Part shown: piece by piece, positions 1 through 5,461 of the stretch
Layout: each line of letters begins with the position of its first letter
Position numbering within the stretch: position 1 is the stretch's first letter
Notes under the pieces: generated by a model
Seen by the model: the letters and a program-made list of their open reading frames with translations, nothing else
Database searches by the model: none
Told to the model about the DNA's origin: nothing
Position numbers and translations under genes: made by a program
From: an uncultured Propionivibrio sp.
GTDB lineage: Bacteria; Pseudomonadota; Gammaproteobacteria; Burkholderiales; Rhodocyclaceae
Direction of reading: 5' to 3'
DNA: 6,077 bases
Assembly (NCBI GenBank): GCA_938040985.1
Contig: CALHZD010000122.1
Location: 1-6,077, forward strand

Positions 1-558
1 GCAGGCGAAATGACCCGCGCCGTGATTTGCGGCACGCCGTATCCTTTAAGTTTGCTGTCGCAACTGATTACCCGAATCCGCGCCGACGGCGACGTGAATG
101 CTCTGCGCGTGGCAATGATGAAAGCCGTATTACAGCGGCGTTTTAGAAAAGGTTTTATCGAAGAAGGAGTTCCTATGAGTTTGAACAATGAAAGCCCGAA
201 TCGCGCCTATCTTTTAGGGCGGCTGTTTGCCGTGTTGGAGCGTATTCAATATCAGGCGTTGGGCGAATTAAATGCCGGCATTGCCGACCGCTATTACGGC
301 TCTGCATCCGCCGTGCCGTTTTCGGTTTTTCCACGCCTTTTGTCGGGTGCAAAACACCATTTATCGCGCTTGCGTAAAGACAAAGCCGGCATGGCGGTGA
401 ATTTGGATAAAGATTTGGGCGAAATCATTGCCAAACTGCCCGAGACCTTTCCGCGCCATCTAAGCATTGACGAGCAAGGCCGCTTTGCCATCGGCTATTA
501 CCAGCAAAAGCAAAGCTATTTCACCAAAAAAGAGACTGCTGAAACCATTGACAATTAA
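1..558 (+). CDS. cas8c: Type I-C Cascade large subunit Cas8c (Csd1), C-terminal part; 5' end outside the window
   Basis: The reading frame is open from base 1 and ends at TAA 556-558, so only the last 185 codons are present. The opening residues (AGEMTRAVICGTPYPLSLL, then IRADGDVNALRVAMMKA) and the later stretches NRAYLLGRLFAVLERIQ, DRYYGSASAVPFSVFPRLL and HLSIDEQGRFAIGYYQQKQ are typical of the Csd1/Cas8c C-terminal region. In this family Cas8c is the large subunit of the type I-C surveillance complex and helps recognise the PAM and open the target DNA. The missing part would be the N-terminal two-thirds or so. The first ATG in the window, at 10, is an internal methionine and not a start. The helical C-terminal part is also made separately as Cas11c from 175. 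cas7c follows after 10 nt. Identification rests on family motif memory and the cas gene order; confidence is high. Confidence 0.95.
   Translation, partial: AGEMTRAVICGTPYPLSLLSQLITRIRADGDVNALRVAMMKAVLQRRFRKGFIEEGVPMSLNNESPNRAYLLGRLFAVLERIQYQALGELNAGIADRYYGSASAVPFSVFPRLLSGAKHHLSRLRKDKAGMAVNLDKDLGEIIAKLPETFPRHLSIDEQGRFAIGYYQQKQSYFTKKETAETIDN
164..169 (+). promoter_or_regulatory. Internal Shine-Dalgarno for Cas11c inside cas8c
   Basis: AAGGAG lies 5 nt upstream of an in-frame ATG at 175-177, well inside the cas8c reading frame. A near-perfect ribosome binding site at ideal spacing is unlikely by chance within coding sequence. It matches the known type I-C strategy of translating the small subunit from an internal start. 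Confidence 0.8.
175..558 (+). CDS. cas11c: Cascade small subunit Cas11c, translated from an internal start within cas8c
   Basis: A second, in-frame product of the cas8c message: 127 residues beginning MSLNNESPNRAYLLGRLF and sharing the cas8c stop codon. The start is chosen from the strong AAGGAG at 164-169. In type I-C systems an internal ribosome binding site near the 3' end of cas8c is known to yield a separate small subunit (Cas11c). Copies of it line the inner face of Cascade, where they stabilise the displaced strand and support interference. The predicted protein is mostly helical and basic, and the length fits the family. It is invisible to annotation that allows one product per frame. 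The start is inferred, not demonstrated here, but the sequence signal is very clear. Confidence 0.82.
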   Translation: MSLNNESPNRAYLLGRLFAVLERIQYQALGELNAGIADRYYGSASAVPFSVFPRLLSGAKHHLSRLRKDKAGMAVNLDKDLGEIIAKLPETFPRHLSIDEQGRFAIGYYQQKQSYFTKKETAETIDN

Positions 559-562
559 GGAG
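557..562 (+). promoter_or_regulatory. Ribosome binding site of cas7c overlapping the cas8c stop codon
   Basis: AAGGAG at 557-562 shares two bases with the cas8c/cas11c stop TAA (556-558) and lies 6 nt before ATG 569. It decides the cas7c start against upstream in-frame ATG 467. It also suggests that ribosomes finishing cas8c or cas11c reinitiate on cas7c. Confidence 0.75.
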
Positions 563-568
563 CTAAAA

Positions 569-1441
569 ATGTCTGCCATTCAAAACCGCTATGAATTTGT
601 TTACTTTTTTGATGTAACCAACGGCAACCCCAACGGCGACCCCGATGCGGGCAATATGCCGCGCCTTGATCCTGAATCCAGCAAAGGCTTGGTAACCGAT
701 GTTTGCCTGAAACGCAAAATCCGCAATTTCATCGAAATCAGCGCGGAAAATCAGCCCGGTTATGAAATCTACGTCAAAGAAAAAAGCGTGTTAAATAACC
801 AAAACAAACGCGCTTATGAAGCGCTCGGCATTGAACCAAATACCAAAGAAAAAAAACTGCCTAAGGACGAAAAGAAAGCCCACGACATCACCGCCTGGAT
901 GTGCAAAAACTTCTTTGACATCCGCACCTTCGGCGCAGTAATGACCACCGAAGTCAACAGCGGCCAGGTGCGCGGCCCGGTGCAACTGGCATTCGCCCAA
1001 TCCATCGACCCCATTGTGCCGCTGGAAATTTCCATCACCCGCATGGCCGTCACCAACGAAAAAGACCTGGACAAAGAACGCACCATGGGGCGCAAATACA
1101 TCGTTCCTTACGCCCTCTACCGCGCGCACGGCTTCATTTCCGCCAACCTTGCCGCCAAAACCGGCTTTTCGGACGATGACTTAGCCAAACTCTGGCAAGC
1201 CTTGCAACAGATGTTTGAACACGATCGCTCTGCCGCGCGCGGCGAAATGGCGACACGCAAACTGATCGTCTTCAAACACGAAAGCCCCTTGGGCAACCAA
1301 CCCGCGCACAAACTGTTCGACGCCGTCAAAGTCGAACGCGTCAACGGCGAATCGGGGACGCCCGCCAGCGCTTTCGGCGATTACAGCATCAGCGTGCATA
1401 CAGACGGTTTGGATGACGTGACGGTGCAAGAGTTGCTGTAA
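569..1441 (+). CDS. cas7c: Type I-C Cascade backbone subunit Cas7c (Csd2)
   Basis: Encodes 290 residues, the usual Csd2 length. The N-terminus carries the family signature FVYFFDVTNGNPNGDPDAG (about residues 10-28), where the RRM-like fold begins. Further conserved stretches are DIRTFGAVM (117-125), RGPVQLAFAQSIDPI (135-149) and TMGRKYIVPYALYRAHGFI (172-190). Cas7c polymerises along the crRNA spacer to form the backbone of Cascade and holds the guide for base pairing with target DNA. The frame is open upstream to 467, but the true start is ATG 569: AAGGAG at 557-562 sits 6 nt before it and overlaps the cas8c stop, suggesting translational coupling, and the family N-terminus begins there. A run of eight A lies at 849-856 in a lysine-rich loop (about residues 94-96). 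The base composition is GC-rich (41 of 60 in 961-1020). Confidence 0.96.
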   Translation: MSAIQNRYEFVYFFDVTNGNPNGDPDAGNMPRLDPESSKGLVTDVCLKRKIRNFIEISAENQPGYEIYVKEKSVLNNQNKRAYEALGIEPNTKEKKLPKDEKKAHDITAWMCKNFFDIRTFGAVMTTEVNSGQVRGPVQLAFAQSIDPIVPLEISITRMAVTNEKDLDKERTMGRKYIVPYALYRAHGFISANLAAKTGFSDDDLAKLWQALQQMFEHDRSAARGEMATRKLIVFKHESPLGNQPAHKLFDAVKVERVNGESGTPASAFGDYSISVHTDGLDDVTVQELL

Positions 1442-1523
1442 ACCCCTTCGCACGCGCAACCACGCCGCTTGGCGAGCCCAGTGTTTACGCCGCTTGACGG
1501 AATATCAACAAAGGAAAACAGCC
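1442..1523 (+). other. cas7c-cas4 spacer with a 10-bp direct repeat
   Basis: This 82-nt gap is longer than the other junctions in the left half of the operon. It is GC-rich on its left side. It holds ACGCCGCTTG twice (1462-1471 and 1487-1496, offset 25 nt) and a small CGCC/GGCG inverted repeat within 1463-1474. No T-run follows, so it is not a convincing terminator. The cas4 ribosome binding site AAAGGA lies at 1510-1515. Confidence 0.5.
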
Positions 1524-2159
1524 ATGCCCGAAACCAAAAGGGAAAATCAGGACGAGTACCTGGTCTCTCTTTCCGCCCTGCAACATTACGCCTTCTGCCC
1601 GCGCCAGTGCGCGCTAATCCACAGCGAGCAGATGTGGGTGGAAAACCTGCTCACCGCGCAGGGGCGAGCGCTGCACGAGCGGGTGGATTCGGGCGAGCCG
1701 GAAACGCGCAAGGGCGTGCGTTTTGAGCGGACGGTGCACGTTGCGGCGGAAAAACTGGGCATCAGCGGCGTGCTAGATTTGGTGGAAGTGGATACAAAAA
1801 CAGGTCGTCTGAAACCCGTGGAATACAAACGCGGCAAGCCCAAACCCGAGCCGATAGATGAAATCCAGCTTTGCGCCCAAGGCTTGTGCCTGGAAGAAAT
1901 GACCGGGCAACCCGTCAGCGAAGGCGCGCTGTGGTATGGGCAAACACGCCACCGCGTCCCCGTCGTCTTTTCAGACGACCTGCGGGCCCAAACCCTCGCC
2001 ACCATCGCCGCTGTCCGCGAACTCTTAAACAGCGGACAAACCCCGCCGCCCGACTACGGCAAACATTGCAAAGCCTGTTCGCTGGTGGAGATTTGTCAGC
2101 CGGAGTTGTTGGGGAAATGGGATAGGTCAAAGAATTATATTGAAGAACTATTTTTATAA
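1524..2159 (+). CDS. cas4: Cas4 adaptation nuclease (RecB-like, iron-sulfur)
   Basis: Encodes 211 residues. Cas4 is a PD-(D/E)xK exonuclease/endonuclease that trims prespacers and ensures that the PAM side is selected and oriented when Cas1-Cas2 integrates them. The visible signature is complete. The first cluster cysteine is in HYAFCPRQC (C25, with C29 near it), and H51 is in GRALHERV. D85 lies in SGVLDLVE, E100 and K102 in VEYKRGK, and Q115 follows. The C-terminal cysteines C182, C185 and C191 (HCKACSLVEIC) complete the 4Fe-4S site. ATG 1524 is preferred over an in-frame TTG at 1494 because AAAGGA sits 8 nt upstream and the extra ten residues are not family-like. The gene carries two perfect AGGTCGTCTGAA uptake sequences, one on each strand. 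Its last 30 or so bases turn AT-rich, towards the inserted helicase gene that begins 30 nt after the stop. Confidence 0.95.
   Translation: MPETKRENQDEYLVSLSALQHYAFCPRQCALIHSEQMWVENLLTAQGRALHERVDSGEPETRKGVRFERTVHVAAEKLGISGVLDLVEVDTKTGRLKPVEYKRGKPKPEPIDEIQLCAQGLCLEEMTGQPVSEGALWYGQTRHRVPVVFSDDLRAQTLATIAAVRELLNSGQTPPPDYGKHCKACSLVEICQPELLGKWDRSKNYIEELFL
1802..1813 (+). repeat. Neisserial DNA uptake sequence, mucosa-type dialect
   Basis: AGGTCGTCTGAA is a perfect 12-mer in the + orientation inside cas4. Neisseriaceae take up DNA carrying such words through the ComP pilin. From memory this variant is the one enriched in N. mucosa-like genomes, whereas N. meningitidis uses ATGCCGTCTGAA. It supports assignment to Neisseria and shows that the cas locus is marked for transformation. 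Confidence 0.8.
1970..1981 (-). repeat. Neisserial DNA uptake sequence, mucosa-type dialect (reverse)
   Basis: TTCAGACGACCT is the exact reverse complement of AGGTCGTCTGAA. It lies inside cas4, 156 nt after the forward copy. Its 3' part also pairs with GTCGTCT at 1962-1968, giving a 7-bp stem with a 4-nt loop. This is inside the coding region, so it is not the paired-DUS terminator arrangement often seen after neisserial genes. Confidence 0.8.
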
Positions 2160-2189
2160 GGAACACAATTAATATTAGGTAGATAAATT

Positions 2190-4133
2190 ATGTTAAGAGC
2201 TTATTACGGTAAAAGTATTGCTGATTTTATCCAGGATGATGATTTAAAGATTTTAGGTGCGCTAACTAAACATCATGGCCATCAAACGCTAGAAAAATCG
2301 CAACAAAATGCATGGGAACGGCAAATTGCCATTCTAAAATCACAATTAGCAGGGCTAAATGGTTATGTTTATTTCGAATTTTCGATTCCAAGAATGGGAA
2401 AGCGTGTGGACAATATTGTCATTCTTGGAGATAGGATTTTTTTACTGGAGTTTAAAATTGGCAGTAAACAATATGATAAGCATGCAATTGATCAAGTGAT
2501 TGACTATGCTATCGATTTACGAAATTTTCATGAAGGTAGTCATGATGCAAATTTAATTCCTATATTGATTGCAGAGAAAGCGCCAATTGTTGAAAATAAT
2601 TTTCAGACGGTACAAAATCTAGATTATGCAATTTTATTGAATAAACAGAATTTGCATGATTTTTTAAAGCCTTATGATTCAAATAGTCTGATGGATGTTG
2701 CGGCTTGGGAGCAATCTTCATACAAACCAACGCCTACCATTATTGAAGCCGCGCAAGCGCTTTATCAAAAGCATGATGTTGCGGAAATCACGCGCTCAGA
2801 TGCCGGCGCAAAAAATTTGTCCGATACCGCTGACTGTATTAGCAACATTATTGAACAAGCTAAACAAGAGCATAAAAAAGCCATTTGTTTCGTTACTGGT
2901 GTGCCAGGCGCAGGGAAGACCTTGGCCGGACTCAATATTGCGAATCAGCGTTTAAAAGTAGCAGAAGATGAACATGCTGTTTTCTTATCGGGAAATGGTC
3001 CGTTGGTGCGAGTTTTACAAGAAGCTTTGGCAAGAAACCGTGTCATTCAAAATAAAATCAAAAAAGAAACTGCACTAAAAGAAACCAGGGCATCCATTCA
3101 AAACATTCATCATTTTAGAGATGAATATTTGAAAAATTTACAAGCACCAACTGAAAAAGTTGTGGTATTTGATGAAGCACAACGTGCTTGGAATCAACAT
3201 CAAACCAGTAAATTTATGAGTCAAAAACGCGGACAACCAGATTTTAATCAGTCTGAACCAGAGTTTTTGATTGAGGTGATGAATCGTCATCGAGATTGGT
3301 GTGTGATTATTTGCTTGATTGGAGGAGGGCAAGAAATTAATACGGGCGAGGCAGGCTTAGTTGCCTGGATGCAAGCTCTGCAATCTTCTTATCCTGATTG
3401 GCAGGTACATTATTCTAATCTGATTGTCAATCAAGATAACTATTTACAAGATGCGGCGATAAAAAACTGGTTGTCTGCGACAGGCGTTGAGCAAAATCAT
3501 TTACATCTGGCTACGTCAGTGCGCTCATTCCGGTCAGAGAAAGTTTCAGCATATGTACACGTATTATTGGATGTGAATGATCAAGCTAAGTTACTGTGGA
3601 ACGAAATTAAAGAAAACTATCCTATTGTACTTACAAGAGATTTGCAAAAAGCTAAAGCATGGGTGAAGACACAAGCCAAAGGAAGTGAGCGTTATGGCCT
3701 GGTGGCTTCATCGGGAGCGTGTCGTCTGAAAGCATTGGGAGTGCATGTCAAAAATGAAATCGACGTGGCCAATTGGTTTTTAAATCCTAAAGATGATGTG
3801 CGTTCTTCTTATTTTTTAGAGGATGTAGCGACAGAGTTTGATGTCCAAGGGCTTGAGCTTGATTGGGTATGTCTGGCTTGGGGGGAAAATTTCTATTATC
3901 AGGATAAGCAGTGGCATTATCAATCTTTTAAAGGGTGTAAATGGCAAAATATCAATAAAGAAGAAGATAAACAGTTTACCAAGAATGCTTATCGAGTTTT
4001 ATTGACCAGAGCAAGGCAGGGTATAGTCATTTGGATTCCAGAAGGCAGCGAAAGCGATAATACACGTCAAAAAGAGTTTTATGATGGAACATATCAATAT
4101 TTAAAATCTATAGGTATAAATGAATTGGTTTAA
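2190..4133 (+). CDS. PD-(D/E)xK nuclease fused to SF1 helicase (DUF2075 / Schlafen-group-3 helicase type), inserted between cas4 and cas1
   Basis: Encodes 647 residues and looks complete. The N-terminal nuclease domain (about 1-170) has YFEFSIPRMGKRVDNIV with D74, then LLEFKIG with E87 and K89, then Q102-x3-Y106. This is the RecB-like D/ExK plus QxxxY pattern. The ATPase domain (about 225-647) shows Walker A GVPGAGKT (237-244), Walker B VVVFDEAQ (324-331), a motif III-like GGGQEINTGE (378-387), TEFDVQGLELD (548-558) and the arginine-rich NAYRVLLTRARQG (599-611). These place it in superfamily 1, in the DUF2075 group. A DNA-processing or defence role is inferred. It is not a known core cas gene. 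It lies 30 nt after cas4 and 38 nt before cas1, with a weak TTAGGT (2175-2180) before the ATG. It is far more AT-rich than its neighbours (20 G+C of 60 at 2401-2460), suggesting acquisition by transfer. A T7 run lies at 2437-2443. Confidence 0.9.
   Translation: MLRAYYGKSIADFIQDDDLKILGALTKHHGHQTLEKSQQNAWERQIAILKSQLAGLNGYVYFEFSIPRMGKRVDNIVILGDRIFLLEFKIGSKQYDKHAIDQVIDYAIDLRNFHEGSHDANLIPILIAEKAPIVENNFQTVQNLDYAILLNKQNLHDFLKPYDSNSLMDVAAWEQSSYKPTPTIIEAAQALYQKHDVAEITRSDAGAKNLSDTADCISNIIEQAKQEHKKAICFVTGVPGAGKTLAGLNIANQRLKVAEDEHAVFLSGNGPLVRVLQEALARNRVIQNKIKKETALKETRASIQNIHHFRDEYLKNLQAPTEKVVVFDEAQRAWNQHQTSKFMSQKRGQPDFNQSEPEFLIEVMNRHRDWCVIICLIGGGQEINTGEAGLVAWMQALQSSYPDWQVHYSNLIVNQDNYLQDAAIKNWLSATGVEQNHLHLATSVRSFRSEKVSAYVHVLLDVNDQAKLLWNEIKENYPIVLTRDLQKAKAWVKTQAKGSERYGLVASSGACRLKALGVHVKNEIDVANWFLNPKDDVRSSYFLEDVATEFDVQGLELDWVCLAWGENFYYQDKQWHYQSFKGCKWQNINKEEDKQFTKNAYRVLLTRARQGIVIWIPEGSESDNTRQKEFYDGTYQYLKSIGINELV
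2602..2610 (-). repeat. Partial DNA uptake sequence (9-bp core) in the helicase gene
   Basis: TTCAGACGG is the reverse complement of CCGTCTGAA. It matches nine bases of the GCCGTCTGAA core used by the N. meningitidis group rather than the GTCGTCTGAA core seen in cas4. A 9-mer could occur by chance, so this is only suggestive. Confidence 0.4.
3721..3730 (+). repeat. DNA uptake sequence core (10-mer) in the helicase gene
   Basis: GTCGTCTGAA matches the ten core bases of the uptake word in cas4, but the two flanking bases are GT rather than AG. It suggests that the inserted gene has spent time in, or came from, a Neisseria-like genome. Confidence 0.6.
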
Positions 4134-4157
4134 TCGTAAATATAATACGATTAAACC
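4127..4157 (+). other. Perfect 12-bp inverted repeat across the helicase stop codon
   Basis: GGTTTAATCGTA (4127-4138) and TACGATTAAACC (4146-4157) are exact reverse complements around the 7-nt loop AATATAA. The left arm contains the helicase TAA (4131-4133). The right arm ends 2 nt before the cas1 ribosome binding site. No T-run follows on either strand, so a classical intrinsic terminator is unlikely. Possible roles are an mRNA stability or processing hairpin, coupling of cas1 translation to helicase translation, a regulator operator, or a boundary scar of the inserted gene. Confidence 0.8.
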
Positions 4158-4159
4158 CC

Positions 4160-4165
4160 AAGGAG
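4160..4165 (+). promoter_or_regulatory. Ribosome binding site of cas1
   Basis: AAGGAG lies 6 nt before ATG 4172, directly downstream of the 12-bp hairpin. Its GGAG could also pair with CTCC at 4168-4171, though a 2-nt loop is too tight for a stable stem. It fixes the cas1 start. Confidence 0.75.
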
Positions 4166-4171
4166 TCCTCC

Positions 4172-5185
4172 ATGCGCAAACTGCAAAACACGCTCTATAT
4201 CACCACCCAAGGCAGCTATCTGCATAAGGAACGCGAAACGCTGGTGGTGGAGCAGGAGCGCAAGAAGGTGGCGCAGTTGCCGGTGCATTCCATCGGGCAT
4301 ATTTTCTGTTTCGGCAATGTGCTGGTGTCGCCGTTTTTATTGGGTTTTTGCGGCGAGAATAATGTGAATCTGGCGTTTTTTACCGAAAACGGACGTTTCT
4401 TGGGGCGGCTTCAGGGGCGGCAGAGCGGTAATGTGCTGTTGCGTCGGGCGCAGTATCGGGTGTCGGAGCAAAATCCGGTGCCGATTGCCCGCAATATTAT
4501 TGCTGCGAAGATTCAGGCGGGTAAGCGGGTGTTGCAGCGGCAAATGCGTAATCATGGCGAGAATGCCGAGCTTCAAACGGCTGTCGGTGCGCTGAATGCG
4601 GCGCTGCGGGATTTGCAGCAGGCGGATAGCCTGGATGTAGTGCGCGGTATTGAAGGCGATGCGGCGGCGCGCTATTTCGGTGTGTTCGGCCTTTTGTTGA
4701 GAGAAAAGAGCGGTTTTATTTTTGACGGGCGCAACCGTCGCCCGCCAAGAGACGGGGTAAATGCGCTGCTTTCTTTTTTGTACAGCGTTTTGAGCAAGGA
4801 CATCAGCGGTGCGCTGCAAAGTGTGGGGCTGGATCCGCAGGTGGGTTTTCTGCATGCCGATCGTCCCGGTCGCGATAGTCTGGCGCAGGATATTTTGGAA
4901 GAATTCCGCGCGTGGTGGGCGGATCGTCTGGTGCTTTCTTTGATTAATCGTGGGCAAATCAAGCCGCAGGATTTTGTGCAAGAGGCAAGCGGTGCGGTGA
5001 ATTTGAAAGAGGAAGCAAGGAAGTTGCTGTTCCAGTCTTTGCAGGCGAAAAAGCAGGAGAAAATTGTTCATCCGTTTTTGGGTGAAGAGGTGGAAATCGG
5101 TTTATTGCCTTATATTCAAGCCATGCTTCTGGCGCGGCACTTGCGTGGGGATTTGGCGGCATATCCGCCGTTTTTGATGAGATAG
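4172..5185 (+). CDS. cas1: Cas1 integrase (type I-C)
   Basis: Encodes 337 residues, the usual type I-C Cas1 length. Cas1 is the metal-dependent integrase that, as two dimers bridged by a Cas2 dimer, joins prespacers to the leader-repeat junction. The N-terminus MRKLQNTLYITTQGSYLHKE starts the beta-strand domain. The C-terminal helical domain carries the catalytic residues: E161 in VVRGIEGDAAARYF, H228 in VGFLHADRPGRDSLA, and D240 with E243/E244 in QDILEEFR. The C-terminal YPPFLMR is family-like, so the protein is intact. The start has a strong AAGGAG at 6-nt spacing. Composition returns to the GC level of cas4 and cas7c, in contrast to the helicase gene just upstream. cas2 normally follows Cas1 immediately in this subtype, but here it is 276 nt away. 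Confidence 0.97.
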   Translation: MRKLQNTLYITTQGSYLHKERETLVVEQERKKVAQLPVHSIGHIFCFGNVLVSPFLLGFCGENNVNLAFFTENGRFLGRLQGRQSGNVLLRRAQYRVSEQNPVPIARNIIAAKIQAGKRVLQRQMRNHGENAELQTAVGALNAALRDLQQADSLDVVRGIEGDAAARYFGVFGLLLREKSGFIFDGRNRRPPRDGVNALLSFLYSVLSKDISGALQSVGLDPQVGFLHADRPGRDSLAQDILEEFRAWWADRLVLSLINRGQIKPQDFVQEASGAVNLKEEARKLLFQSLQAKKQEKIVHPFLGEEVEIGLLPYIQAMLLARHLRGDLAAYPPFLMR

Positions 5186-5461
5186 TGCATATTTTCAAAT
5201 AGGCCTTTGTAATTAGGGGTCTAAAAAATATTTGAGGAGATAAAGAAATTTTTATGAGATTAAAGCATCATTTTATTCTGCTTTACATAAACGATATTTA
5301 CCATAGAAAATTTCCGGGCTTTAAAAAAATTTATAGAAAACGTACATTTTTGGTGTAAGGCGGTAAACTCAGAAAATATAAGTAGTACGGCAAGGCACAG
5401 CAATGTTGTCATAGAAAATTAATACGTTTGCTATATCTAAAAAATTGCCGATGAGAACGAT
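5186..5461 (+). other. AT-rich cas1-cas2 gap without a convincing gene
   Basis: These 276 nt have no long open frame. The best is a 34-codon frame at 5254-5358 beginning ATG AGA TTA; GAGGAG at 5234-5239 lies 14 nt before it, too far for an ordinary ribosome binding site, and the peptide is not recognised. CATAGAAAATT occurs exactly twice (5302-5312 and 5410-5420), with a third ATAGAAAA at 5333-5340. The segment 5387-5410 (GTACGGCAAGGCACAGC and on) faintly recalls the ends of neisserial Correia elements, but no terminal repeats are found. No degenerate copy of the CRISPR repeat was seen. A weak promoter for cas2 may lie at 5406-5437. Confidence 0.6.
5406..5437 (+). promoter_or_regulatory. Weak candidate promoter for cas2
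   Basis: TTGTCA (5406-5411) resembles a -35 box. TATATC (5432-5437), preceded by TGC as in an extended -10, follows after a 20-nt spacer, longer than the usual 17. The long gap after cas1 makes a separate cas2 promoter plausible. In AT-rich DNA such matches are common, so support is weak. Confidence 0.22.

Noticed and set aside
467..568. Upstream extension of cas7c starting at ATG 467
   Set aside because: It overlaps the cas8c end in another frame, lacks family residues, and ATG 569 has a strong AAGGAG.
1494..1523. TTG start extending Cas4 by ten residues
   Set aside because: ATG 1524 has AAAGGA at good spacing and the extra residues lie in the non-coding gap.
1962..1979. Terminator hairpin from inverted GTCGTCT/AGACGAC
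   Set aside because: It lies inside the cas4 coding region with no T-run; it is explained by the uptake sequence.
2139..2175. Promoter for the helicase gene (TTGAAG with TAATAT)
   Set aside because: The spacer is about 24 nt and the boxes are weak matches; AT-rich DNA produces these readily.
4127..4157. Intrinsic terminator after the helicase gene
   Set aside because: The stem is perfect but AT-rich in the middle, and no T-run follows on either strand.
4337..5071. 244-codon minus-strand frame antisense to cas1
   Set aside because: It lies wholly inside a clearly conserved cas1, has low-complexity composition and matches no family I know.
5254..5358. 34-codon frame in the cas1-cas2 gap
   Set aside because: The nearest GAGGAG is 14 nt away, the peptide is unrecognised and such frames are common in AT-rich DNA; it is kept only as a speculative note.
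5380..5425. Possible Correia element remnant (GTACGGCAAGGCACAGC region)
   Set aside because: Only a loose resemblance to internal Correia sequence, with no TATAGTGGATTAA-type terminal repeats.
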